NCBI GenBank assembly: GCA_002812745.2
Contig: NCSJ02000443.1
Span: 1-30,933 of the forward strand
Source: Scytalidium lignicola
Lineage: Eukaryota > Ascomycota > Leotiomycetes
Length of the DNA: 30,933 bases
Reading direction: 5' to 3'
Position numbers and translations under genes: made by a program. This document shows, piece by piece, positions 9,771 through 19,602 of the stretch. Under the pieces are notes generated by a model. The model made no database searches. It was not told the DNA's origin and worked only from the letters and a program-made list of their open reading frames with translations. How positions within the stretch are numbered: position 1 is the stretch's first letter; every line of letters starts with the position of its first letter.

Positions 9771-10428
9771 GCATCTTGAGCTTAAGTAATCTTGCGTAAT
9801 CTTAATTAGCGTAATTCCCGGTCCACCGTAACACCCTGTCTACTGGAGCACTGAAAATCATAGCGAAATCAAAGAATATAAGCTCCTTGCAATCTTAACA
9901 ACTACAACTTGCAACTGTATGAAAATTAACTAATTAACTTTAATTTATATATGTACTATGTATTTACGTTTGCAAGCTATATAAATTCATGGTTATTGAG
10001 TAAATAGAAGGATACCTTGATTATAAGGCACTTTTTGGNTTTTTTATTAAAATTTTTACATTAACACTGTTAATCTACTTTAAATTTCGAAAATATAATT
10101 ATAATACACATATAAATATAACCCTCAAATTACACACATGGATATATTAAGTTGTTGTTAAGATTACAAGGTCTGATTTCATTCAATTGTGCGGTATATT
10201 TCAGTGTTCTGGTAGACAAGGTGTTTCAGTGGACCAGGAATTACGTTATTCACACCAGTGATGGAAAGTAAGTGTAAGCAGCCGGTTACATAGCTTCATT
10301 GACATCTTCTAAGTTGTCCATCTTTAAGGCTTGTTTTACAGTACTAAATCTAGGATATTACACTCTCATCTTATAGGTCACAGATAGACCACTTTATGCT
10401 CTCCTCTTAGGTTCTATATATTTAATCC
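9771..10428. other. Non-coding spacer between copia LTR and MFS transporter
   Basis: AT-rich, with no ORF, tRNA or repeat that I can recognise. It should contain the 3' UTR of the transporter at its right end. A single N beside a T run sits at 10039. There is no trace of the copia element beyond 9770. Confidence 0.6.
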
Positions 10429-12485
10429 TTATTCTGCCTTTGTTGGCTCCTCCTTAACGCTTGTGGTTGATGTTGCATTCTGAGAAGGATCAGCCTTGAC
10501 AGAGCTTAAACGGGAGCCATCATCTTCCTTGGTAGGCAGTCTCATGGTTCTGATATGCTTCTCTAATTCTTCACCTTCATATCTTGGAGAAGCCTCCAAA
10601 TGAACTGCAACAGGATCACCGTACAGTTCATCAATTTCCTCGAGTGAAAGGTTTTTGGTCTATAGGGTGAGTCTTAGATTAGCATTGTATCATTACATTG
10701 GGTATACAAATTGGGGAAAGCTTACCTCTGGGAAAACTTTCCATACAAGAATTAGAGAGAATACATCTATGCAGATGAATACCAGATAAAATTTCCAACC
10801 AATCGATGCGAAACCTAATTATTCCTGTCAGCTACTACGAAATAATTCTTGCAAGATGGATTGACTTACTGGTCGGGGCGACACCGACGAAGAGTGCAGT
10901 TCCAGCAAACTGTGCGAATAGTGATAGTGCTACACCTAGGCTTCTTGATTCCATAGCGAAAGTCTCGGTCACCATGACGTACTGCTGGTTGTCCATACAC
11001 GAAGCATAAAATGCGACGTAGAAGAAGATAAGGAACACTCCGAAGCCGAGCCCGACCCTATTTGTAGAATGGGTTTGGACATAGTACTTGGTAAGAGCAG
11101 CCTCAAAGCAGAGCGAAATTGTTGTCCCCGCAATACCGACCATGTAGAATCCTTTACGGCCAAATTTGTCCATAAGTAAAAAGGCAGACGTGCTATTTCC
11201 GCATATACCAACGATGTTCCAGCAAGCGATGAGTAGAATAGGAATACCCCCTTTAACGCCTAGCTGCTGATACAACTGTACTTGATAGTCTGAGACCCGC
11301 AGTTAGTCCAGCTCGTCCATAACCCCACAAGCATGATAGAAATTTACTATTGACAACGAGGTTGCCAGTACAGACGTTAATCATTTGAGCTCCCATCCCG
11401 ACTACTAGTCTCTTACGGAAACTGGCTCTCTTGAAGAAATCCCACCAGTGAACGATGTTCATCTGCGACCGCCGATGAAGTTCTAGGGCATACTGTTGAG
11501 TCATCTGATAAAACTCCTTCCGCGCAAAAGTATCCTCGGGGTCCTGGGGGTCATGGTGAAGCCGTTGGAGATTCCTCCATGCTAGATAGCGCCTGCCCTT
11601 GCTGAGAACTTAGTGGTGGTTAGCAATTTAGGCTCTTTTTATGGCAGATAATGGGTGTGGCTTACGCCATCGAGGGCTCTCGGGCAATGCCCAACTGCCA
11701 GCCAGCAGGATGATTACCGGGATCAATTGGACGGCAAAGGGAAACTGCCACTGGAAAGACGTTGTGGAAGCATAATAGCAGCCGAATCCCACAAATCCGG
11801 TGAGCGTGTAGCCTGAAGCTAGGGCAATTCCGTGGAAGCCTACGTGTAAGCCACGGTGCTTGGGAGTCGATAACTCAGCTTGATATAGGGGCACTAGATA
11901 TTGCAAGTCAGCAATGCATGAACACCCTCCTCAACAAGATGGTTACAGGTTGGAAATTACCAGCGCAAACAATTTGCCCAATTCCCCATCCCATGATAAA
12001 CCTGCTAGCAAGAAACATCGCAATGTTGGCGGCGCCGGTCATCAGAGCTGCTCCAATGATGCAAACGATGCAGGCGAGTTGGATGGTGCGAAGACGTCCA
12101 AACGCCTCTGCTGTATAAGCAGTTGAAAGCGCCCCGAGAGCGCCACCCGTGGAGAAGAGTCCGTTCATGAGTCCTGTGTCGTTGTTAAATATAATATGAT
12201 GATGATAATTCCCTTTATTACTCACCGGTGATGGTGTTCGTGTGCGATAGACCGGGGCCCTCCTGGGCAAGGTTGAAAGTCGCATAGAATTGCGGTTGCC
12301 CAATGGTCTGGGCAATAATTGACGCTCCATATCCATACTGTGAAAAGATACAAAGTCAGTTATCTTAGCTAGAATGATTTTTCTTCTTTTTTTCTTCTCC
12401 TAATTATTCTCAGACTCACCGTGACTGACCCTAGAGCGGCGAAGAGAGCGACCGAAGTCGCGTACCGATTCCTTCCTCGGCCCAT
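10429..12485 (-). CDS. MFS sugar transporter (sugar porter family), intact, 8 exons
   Basis: A plasma-membrane carrier of the major facilitator superfamily. Exons on the minus strand are 12485-12420, 12337-12226, 12173-11961, 11893-11666, 11608-11348, 11289-10870, 10814-10726 and 10659-10429. They sum to 1620 bases (539 residues) in one open frame. Introns are 52-82 bases, with GT/AG ends and CTAAC or CTGAC branch points. Visible family marks are a YGYGAS start to helix 1, PESPRW at about residues 201-206 closing the first six helices, DKFGRK at about 334-339 and PETKNLSLEEIDELYG from residue 462, followed by a hydrophilic, Lys/Glu-rich tail. Length fits the family (500-570). It is divergent from the GMC gene and is the only intact gene of the island. 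The substrate cannot be read; a sugar, disaccharide or polyol is likely. Confidence 0.92.
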
Positions 12486-13036
12486 GTTGTTTCTTGCTTA
12501 ATACAAGAGCAAGTCTCTGAGAAAAACAATAGCGATAGTAAGATCGGGTTGATTGAGGTCGGAGATGCCTTTTATGCTCCTGAAGCCTGCCTCTTGAGCT
12601 GGATGACCGGGTTCACGGTTGACAGACGCATTACATGGGGTAGCAATGGATGGAGAAGACGCACCGGAAAGAGGAGCACCCAAAGCGTGCGGCATCTCAT
12701 CGCCATCACGGTCGAAAGTAACCCCAGCCTCTTCTCCATTTCCCCCCCAAAGTCCTTCCCCATCTCTCCAAGGGTTCGTGCGTGCTCTAGAGTGCAGGCC
12801 CAGCGGGACCTAGGATTCCGGTCGTATTTCCGTGGGTTTTGATGGCTACAGAGAGCTCGACTTCCCCAACAGAAGATCTCTGCCGAACCGAGAAAGTGGG
12901 AGGTTATGAACCTGGTCTAGTCCGTTGCCAGAGCATCATTTACTAAGAGAACTTCAATCCGATCTATGACATTTTTTTGTTAAGAAAAGGAAAGAAAAAA
13001 CAACTTTATCAATAAATACTTGTCAGGGTTTGCAAT
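12486..13036. promoter_or_regulatory. Divergent promoter region of MFS and GMC genes
   Basis: 551 bases between the start codons of two divergently transcribed genes. The part near MFS is GC-rich; the part near GMC (12960-13030) is AT-rich. Short open frames on both strands show no family features and I do not call them genes. A CGG-N11-CCG site lies at 12804-12820. Confidence 0.6.
12804..12820. promoter_or_regulatory. CGG-N11-CCG, possible Zn2Cys6 activator site
   Basis: CGG and CCG half-sites are separated by exactly 11 bases around a CCTAGG core. This is the spacing used by Gal4-class binuclear zinc-cluster regulators. One such match in 551 bases has a chance of about one in eight, so this is suggestive only. 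Confidence 0.35.
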
Positions 13037-15113
13037 ATGGACTCGTTTGATTACATTGTTTGCGGGTATTGTTCATTCATCCAGCAACAGGAATTTATGC
13101 TAACACCAAATCTATACAGTGCCGGGACCGCTGGTCCTGCAGTTGCTGCTCGTTTAGCTGAAGATCCAGCGGTGACCGTTCTTCTAATTGAAGCTGGTCC
13201 TGACAATGTTAATTTGGAGAACACGCACATGGTAGGCGGATGGTCGCAGAACTTTGATACCGAGCATGATTGGAATCTTGTCTCGGAGCATAATGCTGCT
13301 GCTGCGAATCGCACGGTAAAGTTGTCGCGCGGGAAATTTCTTGGAGGAAGTTCTGCTGTGAATGGCACATTGATGGTGAGAGGTGCTAAGCAGGATTATG
13401 ATGATGTAAGTCTGTCTTGTAGTTATACACTATGTTGAATTGCCCAAGAACGGAAGTAGTAGATTGAGGCTAAATAAAGAAATTCTTTGACAGTGGGAAG
13501 CAATGGGAAACCCAGGATGGGGTGCCGATCAGATGTGGTATTATTTCAACAAGAGTGAGACATTCCACATCGAGGATGGGTTTAACGAGGATATCTCTTC
13601 TCATGGGAAGAGCGGGCCAATCCACACCTCTATTCACCCATATGCACCAATATCGAATCGTGTGTATGAATCCTTCATGGACAGAGGATTTCCATTAGAT
13701 GATGATATGTTTGCAACAGGAACACGATCTCACGGATGTGGTCACTGCACCAAATCAGTGTGGAAGGGGATGAGAATGACTGGAGGAGAATACATCAGAA
13801 GTTCGTTTGGAGACCTTAAAGTTGTGAGGCACAACAATCTTTCGGTAGCATTTAACCACCAGGTTGCCCGAGTAATTTTGGACAAGAAGAACCAGATCAA
13901 AGGAGTAGAAGTTATTAAGAACGGTACGGACAAGGCTATAACGATAAAATGTCAGCGTGAGGTCATTTTGAGCATGGGGAGTTATGGAAGTCCACAGGTA
14001 GCGTCCGTAATAGAATGTGTGTTATATAATAGTATACTCACGATAATATAGGCTCTGCTACTCTCTGGTATTGGCCCAAAGGAGGAACTCTATGAAGTTG
14101 GAGTACAGCCGGTCGTTGATTTGCATGGCGTAGGGAAGAACTTGGAAGACCACCTGGTAAGAAACAATCTCTAAACCAAAGTCTCGGCAAACCCATTAAT
14201 ATTTGTTATCTAGACCGTTTTCATGTTCTATGAAGTCTCTCAAGGGTTCACCACAGATCATCTACTTCACGGGGACGGGGTGTTTGAGAGGTCCCGAGAA
14301 GAGTGGCGAACACAGCGAGCAGGAACGCTATCACGGTCTCACTTTGGTATGAAACTTCACTTATATTTCCCGAGTATAAATTTCTAATATGGAGTAGGCG
14401 CTTTTGCGTTCACGAGACTTGATGAAAAGCTAAACAAGCACGAAATGTGGCGGAAGGCCCCAACAGAAGCTGGTCGAGACCCGCTTGGCCTGACTCCTAC
14501 ACAGGCGCAGGTAGAGTACTTTACCACAGAAAGATACGCTGCCCCAAAACACTACAACAACCCGCCACCTACTGGTCGAAGTGCCTTCGGTCTTATTGTC
14601 GAGAACTTTTCCGCAAAAATACGGGGCTATGTCAAACTTCGAAGTAATAATCCTCTAGATAAGCCAATTATCCAACACAACTACCTTCAAGATCCGCTAG
14701 ATGTCCTCGTTCTAGCAGAAGCATGCAAATACGGTGCAGAAATCATCCAGTAAGGAAAAGGAACCAAAGACCTCATACTTGGCTCTTGGCCGCCGGAAGA
14801 TAAGCATTATCTCTTCACCGAGCTTTCTCAATAAGAGGATTTTGTGAGAAAAAATGCTATTACGTGCTTCTACCCATCTAGTACCTGTAAGATGGGACCA
14901 CATTCAGACCCAGGTGCAGTAGTAGATTCTCGTTTGAGGGTATACGGCGTAAAAGGATTGCGAGTCGCTGATTGCAGTATTATGCCAAGATTGAATAATG
15001 GTCATCCTCAAGCCGTTGCTTATGCTATTGCAGAGAAGTGTGCAGACATGATTAAAGAAGATTGGAAAGGAGTTACAAATAATAGCGGACGAATAGTTTC
15101 GTCTGTTCTATGA
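13037..15113 (+). pseudogene. GMC oxidoreductase (FAD alcohol oxidase/dehydrogenase type), two nonsense codons
   Basis: Exons are 13037-13065, 13120-13405, 13494-13997, 14052-14156, 14214-14346 and 14398-15113. They join in frame to 1773 bases (590 codons plus stop). The FAD-binding GAGTAG is at residues 10-15, the first GMC signature (GGSSAVNG) lies just before residue 100, and the second ([13 protein letters not shown]) spans the exon 3/4 join. TAA at 14751 (codon 471) and TAA at 14832 (codon 498) interrupt the C-terminal domain, yet the residues between them (GTKD, GSWPP) are family-typical. No GT/AG pair from 14750 removes both stops and keeps frame. The usual catalytic His in the HPSSTCKMG-type motif is Tyr (codon 511, TAC). 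The second active-site His (codon 555, NGHPQ) is kept. All splice sites look functional, so the loss is recent. Confidence 0.88.
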
Positions 15114-15237
15114 ATTATGTGGCTCCAAAGTAGCTTATTATTTTTGTGAAGTTTGTGAAGACAATTTTGTGTTATGTAGTAGAGTGAGAATATTAATAGT
15201 TATAAATTGTAGAAAGTATTTCACAATATGCTATATC

Positions 15238-16213
15238 TTAATTTACCATGCAGGTGCTTCCTCCATCTACTGCAAGATTCTGACCCGTTACAAACGAAGC
15301 ATCACTTGAACATAGGAATACTGCCGCATTTGCCAAATCTTCATGATCAAGCCCTCTCTTCAAGGGAATCGAGGCTGCAAACTTGGCACGGAATTCGGGG
15401 GTAGCTTTTACTCCCGTAAAAATTTCGGTTCTAGAATTGAAGATTTGTAAGCTGTGGGGAAGTTCTAACGGAATTGGGGAGAAATTACAATCCAGTATAG
15501 CCCAGAAGAGGGCATATTGAATTCACCTGTATTCCATCTGTGCCATATTCTGCTGCAAGGCCTTTTGTCATCTTTATATGCTTTTAGCCCCTCTTCTCCC
15601 TAATGGTTGAAATACATATAAGTGGAGTGCTTACTTTGTTCACAAATGCTTTGCTGGCTCCATAGTATACTAGCTGGTCCTTAGCCCTAAGTCCTCCTAT
15701 TGAAGAGATATTCAAGACTACTCCCTTTTTCTGTTCCCGGAAATATGGAATGATCACAGCAAAGCTCAGATAAATCGACTTCATGTTAACGTCAATAACC
15801 TTTGACCATTTATCTTCTGTAATATCATGCGAAGGTTTCTTCGGATGGGTAGTACTCGCATTATTGATAAGAATGTCGAGTTTTCCGAATTTTTGTAGAG
15901 TGCTCTTCAAAGCTGTCTCCTAGGAACTTCTGCTGGTGACATCTGTTTGTACAAATATCACGCTATCTTCTCCATGTGTTGATCTAATCTCCTGCTCAAC
16001 TTGTTTACCGGCTGTGAAATTAATCTTTGCAATCACAACTTTAGCACCTTCTGCTGCAAAGCGTTTGGCAAATGACTCTCCGAAGCCACCTCCAGCGCCA
16101 GTGATTAAGGCCACTTGTCCTACGAGCTTATTGTTGGTTATATTGGATTTTAAAACTATCTTTGAACAAGTAATATCTCTATAGTGCGTGCTATTAATAG
16201 TGGCAGGAACCAT
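15238..16213 (-). pseudogene. Short-chain dehydrogenase/reductase, one nonsense codon
   Basis: Exons on the minus strand are 16213-15635, 15571-15489 and 15430-15238, giving 855 bases (284 codons plus stop). This is an NAD(P)-dependent Rossmann oxidoreductase. TGAGGGFG is at residues 38-45, NNAS follows the fourth strand, the catalytic Ser lies in NISSIGG, YxxxK is at 184-188 and the C-terminal VTGQNLAVDGG is typical. TAG at 15920-15922 (codon 98), just before the ETALKS helix, stands where a Trp or Gln codon would be. The residue ending beta strand 2 is Lys (VVIAKIN), where NAD-preferring members usually have Asp. It is convergent with GMC (124 bases between stops) and divergent from ALDH. 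The start was chosen as the Met giving a short Asn/Thr-rich leader; another upstream Met is possible. Confidence 0.87.
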
Positions 16214-16578
16214 TATTAACATTGCTAACTTTGGGGAGGTGCATCGCTGAATAATATGCATAGTTATTTACAACTTGGGGAAGTCTTGGGCAGTATTGGG
16301 GTAAACCCAACATTTTGCCTGGTAACACATCCCACTGGTCAGCTAACACGCGGGGCACAAAACTCAAGGGTTGGAGGGGAGCAGTTGCATCCGATATCTC
16401 ATGCAAATGTCTCATTGAGGAAAATGCAACTTAAACTAATATAGTAAACGGGTATAAATAGAGATTGGCACTGATGTGACTTTGATTCACTTCGTTCTTC
16501 ATTTTGGCTTCAAAATTGTCCACCCTAAATATAAACTTATGTCAGAGTTGTTGCACTATTTCTAACTGAACTTTGAAT
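16214..16578. promoter_or_regulatory. Divergent promoter region of SDR and ALDH genes
   Basis: 365 bases between start codons. Several G4 runs sit on the plus strand at about 16233, 16276, 16298, 16352 and 16376. GCGGGG at 16350-16355 fits the SYGGRG pattern of CreA/Mig1-type carbon repressors, but such short matches are common. No ORF here is convincing. Confidence 0.45.
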
Positions 16579-18166
16579 ATGGCACATATAGTAGAACTCA
16601 CGTTGCCCACGAGTATGTAGGAGGCTAATTTCTAAGACAGGTTGGTTGTTAATCATCGAAATATAGGCACAACATACTCGCAACCAACAGGTCTGTTCAT
16701 CAACAATGAATTCGTCCCAGCAACAAGTGGACGAACATTTGAAACCATTAATCCTGCGTCAGTATATCACTACCCAACATAGTGCCTTCTTACTCACGGG
16801 TAACATTCAGAACTAGAAAAGTCATTTGCTCCGTCCAAGAAGCCGACGAGAATGATGTTGATATTGCAGTGAAAGCAGCTCGTAAGGCTTTCCATCGCAA
16901 TTCTCCATGGCGTCAAACAACTCCTGCAAGGCGTGGTAGACTTCTTTGCAAGCTAGCAGATCTAATGGAGCAAGATTTAGAGAGACTAGCACTAGTTGAA
17001 ACATTTAACAATGGAAAGGCCTTAAAGATGGCAAGAGTTGATGTGCAGGCTTGTGCAGATGTCTTCCGTTATTATGGAGGTTGGGCAGACAAAATCGTCG
17101 GACAGACTGTGGATACTGGCGGTGACCGATTAGGTTATACCCTTCACGAGCCGTGCGTACTACGAATGGTGAGACGTATAGAAGTTGCTAACTTTTAAAT
17201 CAGGATAGGTGTTTGTGGATAAATAATTCCCTGGAACTTCCCATTACTAATGTTAACGGTAAATTGTCAAACATGCCCAAATTATTATTGCATCTAAAGC
17301 TGATATAATAATACCATTTAGTGGAAAATCGCACCTGCAATAGCATGCGGCTGTACAGTTGTCCTTAAAACAGCGGAGCAGACCCCTCTCTCTGCGTTAA
17401 TATTTGCAGAATTAGTTGTGAAGGCAGGTTTTGAAAAAGGAGTTATCAATATCATTAGCGGATTCGGGAAAGTTGCTGGTGCCGCTATCGCGGCTCATAT
17501 GCAGGTATGATACATAATATGCTCGTCAATAATATTGAATCTAATAGGTGGAGTAGGTCGATAAAGTTGCATTTACAGGTTCAACAGCAGTCGGTCGATC
17601 TATTCTTCACGCTGCTGCTTCCTCGAACCTCAAAAAGGTGACACTGGAACTGGGAGGGAAATCGCCACAAGTCATATTCAATGATGCAGATTTGTCCGAT
17701 GCCGTTAAGTGGACCGTTGAGGGAAGTTTTTTCAACCATGGCCAAAACTGTAGGTATTTCTTCGGCAACTGCTGAGTTTCTCTGCTAATTCATAAGGCGC
17801 CGCGGGATCACGGATATACGTTCAGGCGGGAGTCTACGACGAATTTGTGTCGCTGTTCAAAGATCAAATGGGAAAGATTGTTGTCAGCGATCCTTTTGAC
17901 AGTAATACTTATCAAGGCCCTCAAATCTCTCAAGTTCAATTTGATCGAATCATGGGCTACATCCAATCCGCCCGAGATGAGGGTGGAAACATCGAGGTTG
18001 GAGGGCAGAAGTTTGGCAACGAAGGATTTTTCATCAACCCGACTGTTATTACAAATGCCAACAAAGATATGAAGGTAGTGCAAGAGGAGATTTTTGGGCC
18101 TGTGGTGGTTATCCAGAAGTTCAATACTGCTGAGGAGGTAATTGACCTAGGGAACGCTACACAGTT
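16579..18166 (+). pseudogene. Aldehyde dehydrogenase, nonsense codon and lost C-terminus
   Basis: Exons are 16579-16612, 16667-16757, 16811-17152, 17204-17258, 17322-17504, 17557-17749 and 17797-18166; the phases all agree. The enzyme oxidises aldehydes to acids with NAD(P). [11 protein letters not shown] opens the fold. PWNFP holds the oxyanion Asn, FTGSTAVG is at 241-248, general base Glu266 lies in LELGG and catalytic Cys300 in GQNC, which are standard positions for class 1/2 enzymes. TAA at 17220-17222 (codon 162) replaces the Gln of a GVCGQIIPWN-type motif, a CAA-to-TAA change. The reading stops after GNATQ with TT and a GTATGT donor-like site at 18167. The last ~75 residues (oligomerisation part) are absent from the window and AT-rich repeat sequence follows. 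Confidence 0.9.
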
Positions 18167-19222
18167 GTATGTTAAAAACAACATGTTTAGTTAGATGTTA
18201 AACAGTTTACTTATAAAGTTATATAATTAGTTAATTAACTAATTTTATTTGAAAAATTACTCTTTTATTACTTATTTTTATTAATTTCTATTTAAAAACC
18301 ATTTACATTTTTTATTACATTTTTTATAAACTAGAAATGATATATTAAAACTATGATGATTAGAAAGACGNAAAAAGCTATTATACCTTTGAAGACATTT
18401 GTTCAAGTTTTTAAGATTATAGAGTTTATTATTTACAAGTAAATACTTTTTGTACTTAATTATAATTAACTTTGCTTTTTAACTATTTAAGTATTTTATA
18501 CTAGTATTAGTAGATAATAATATAAAGCTTAAGAATAATAGGAAATATAGTAGAAATAAGAGATATAACGAAGAATACAAGGGAAAATAAGTTAAAAACT
18601 ATTACAAAAGTAATGAAAAGTATTATAAAGATGAATTAGATAGTATTAATCAAGAAACGGGAATAAGGAATAAACTTTAAGAATATTATTATAAATAATA
18701 TACAAGAATGCTTAACTATTAAAGTTTATAAGTATTATCTTGATAAAACTAATAATATAAACTTATAAAACTTATTTTAAGAAAATTTTAAGAATTTTAT
18801 AATTAATACTTTTAAAGTTATTACTTAAAAAGAGATACAAAGTTTACAAAATTACCTTTATTATAATAATGTATGTATAATATATAATATTAAAACTATT
18901 ATAATTATTTAAACTCTTGTAAATGTTATATAAGAGGAAGAATAATACTTATAAAGTGAAGAAGATTTTTAATATACTTCTTAAAACTTTTAAAAAGGAC
19001 TTATTACTTTTGTAATTATTACATTTTTTACAATTATTTATCTTATAAACGTTTAAATTAACTTTAAGGTTCTTAGTTTAATATATACAAGCTAGGAATC
19101 AAGTACTTTTTTAACTTTTATAACTTTTTAAAATGATTATTAACAATTTTACAAGTTATAATAAGATTATAACTTTAATTATAAGCTTAGCTTATTATTA
19201 TTATTATCAACTTAGCTTATAT
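18167..19222. other. Unidentified AT-rich sequence, ALDH break to gypsy LTR
   Basis: Very AT-rich, with stops in every frame. The first bases (GTATGTTAAAAACA) could be the 5' part of the last ALDH intron. It may be the remnant of an older, heavily mutated transposon into which the gypsy element inserted, but I see no terminal repeat or domain. A TTATTA microsatellite runs at about 19190-19206. One N is at 18371. Confidence 0.6.
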
Positions 19223-19581
19223 TGTTACAGGTTTTACCACAACACGCTAATTGGTGTAGGCCTGAGGCTCGGTACAGATATGTTATACAAGAGAACCTAA
19301 CGATTAGACAGTCATGTGATAAGGACCTGGGACCCAGGAGGTCTAAAGTCTGTTAGCTTGGGACTTAAGGACTTGGGGGTCCAAGAGTCTAGCAGTATTT
19401 CAATATCTATATAAGCACATTGTAAGAACATAAGAGTAAACTCCTTGTATTCAACTTAAATACATTATTAGATCCTACCCTTGACTTAGTCATATGCTTG
19501 TATGTTACACATTTCCGTTATCCCTGAACATCTACCTTATCTTTGGCTATCCAGTAACTTGAATAACATAGTTTTATAACA
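19223..19581 (+). repeat. Gypsy 5' LTR, copy A
   Basis: 359 bases, TGTTA to TAACA. It is visibly richer in G and C than the internal region, with GGACC/GGTCC-type short inverted repeats around 19325-19392. A TATATAAG box lies at 19408-19415, which should place the transcript start shortly after it. By eye it differs from the 3' LTR at roughly 50 positions, essentially all transitions. Confidence 0.92.
19408..19415 (+). promoter_or_regulatory. TATA box in gypsy LTR
   Basis: TATATAAG in the 5' LTR. The context CTATATAAG is conserved in the 3' LTR and in the LTR of copy B, although the flanking bases have drifted. Confidence 0.6.
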
Positions 19582-19602
19582 TTTTGAACACCTCCTATCT
19601 TG

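Noticed and set aside
12549..12842. Overlapping ORFs of 60-100 residues on both strands upstream of MFS
   Set aside because: No family features, low-complexity composition, and they lie in the divergent promoter. They are chance frames in GC-richer DNA.
14750..14837. A GTAAGG...AG intron that would hide the two GMC stop codons
   Set aside because: None of the AG ends I tried between 14768 and 14837 removes both stops and keeps the frame. The residues between the stops (GTKD, GSWPP) are typical of the family, so this is mutated coding sequence.
16663..16665. ATA as a mutated ALDH start codon
   Set aside because: An upstream exon (ATG 16579) joined through a 54-base GTATGT/AG intron gives an in-frame N-terminus that fits the family better.
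16758..16820. A one-base frameshift between ALDH exons 2 and 3
   Set aside because: Using the GTCAGT donor at 16758 and the ATTCAG acceptor ending at 16810 restores the frame and yields the common NPAT-x-KVICSV motif. The apparent shift came from choosing the GTATAT donor.
19185..19215. Microsatellite or CRISPR-like short repeats
   Set aside because: A simple TTA run in AT-rich DNA. There is no repeat-spacer structure anywhere in the window.
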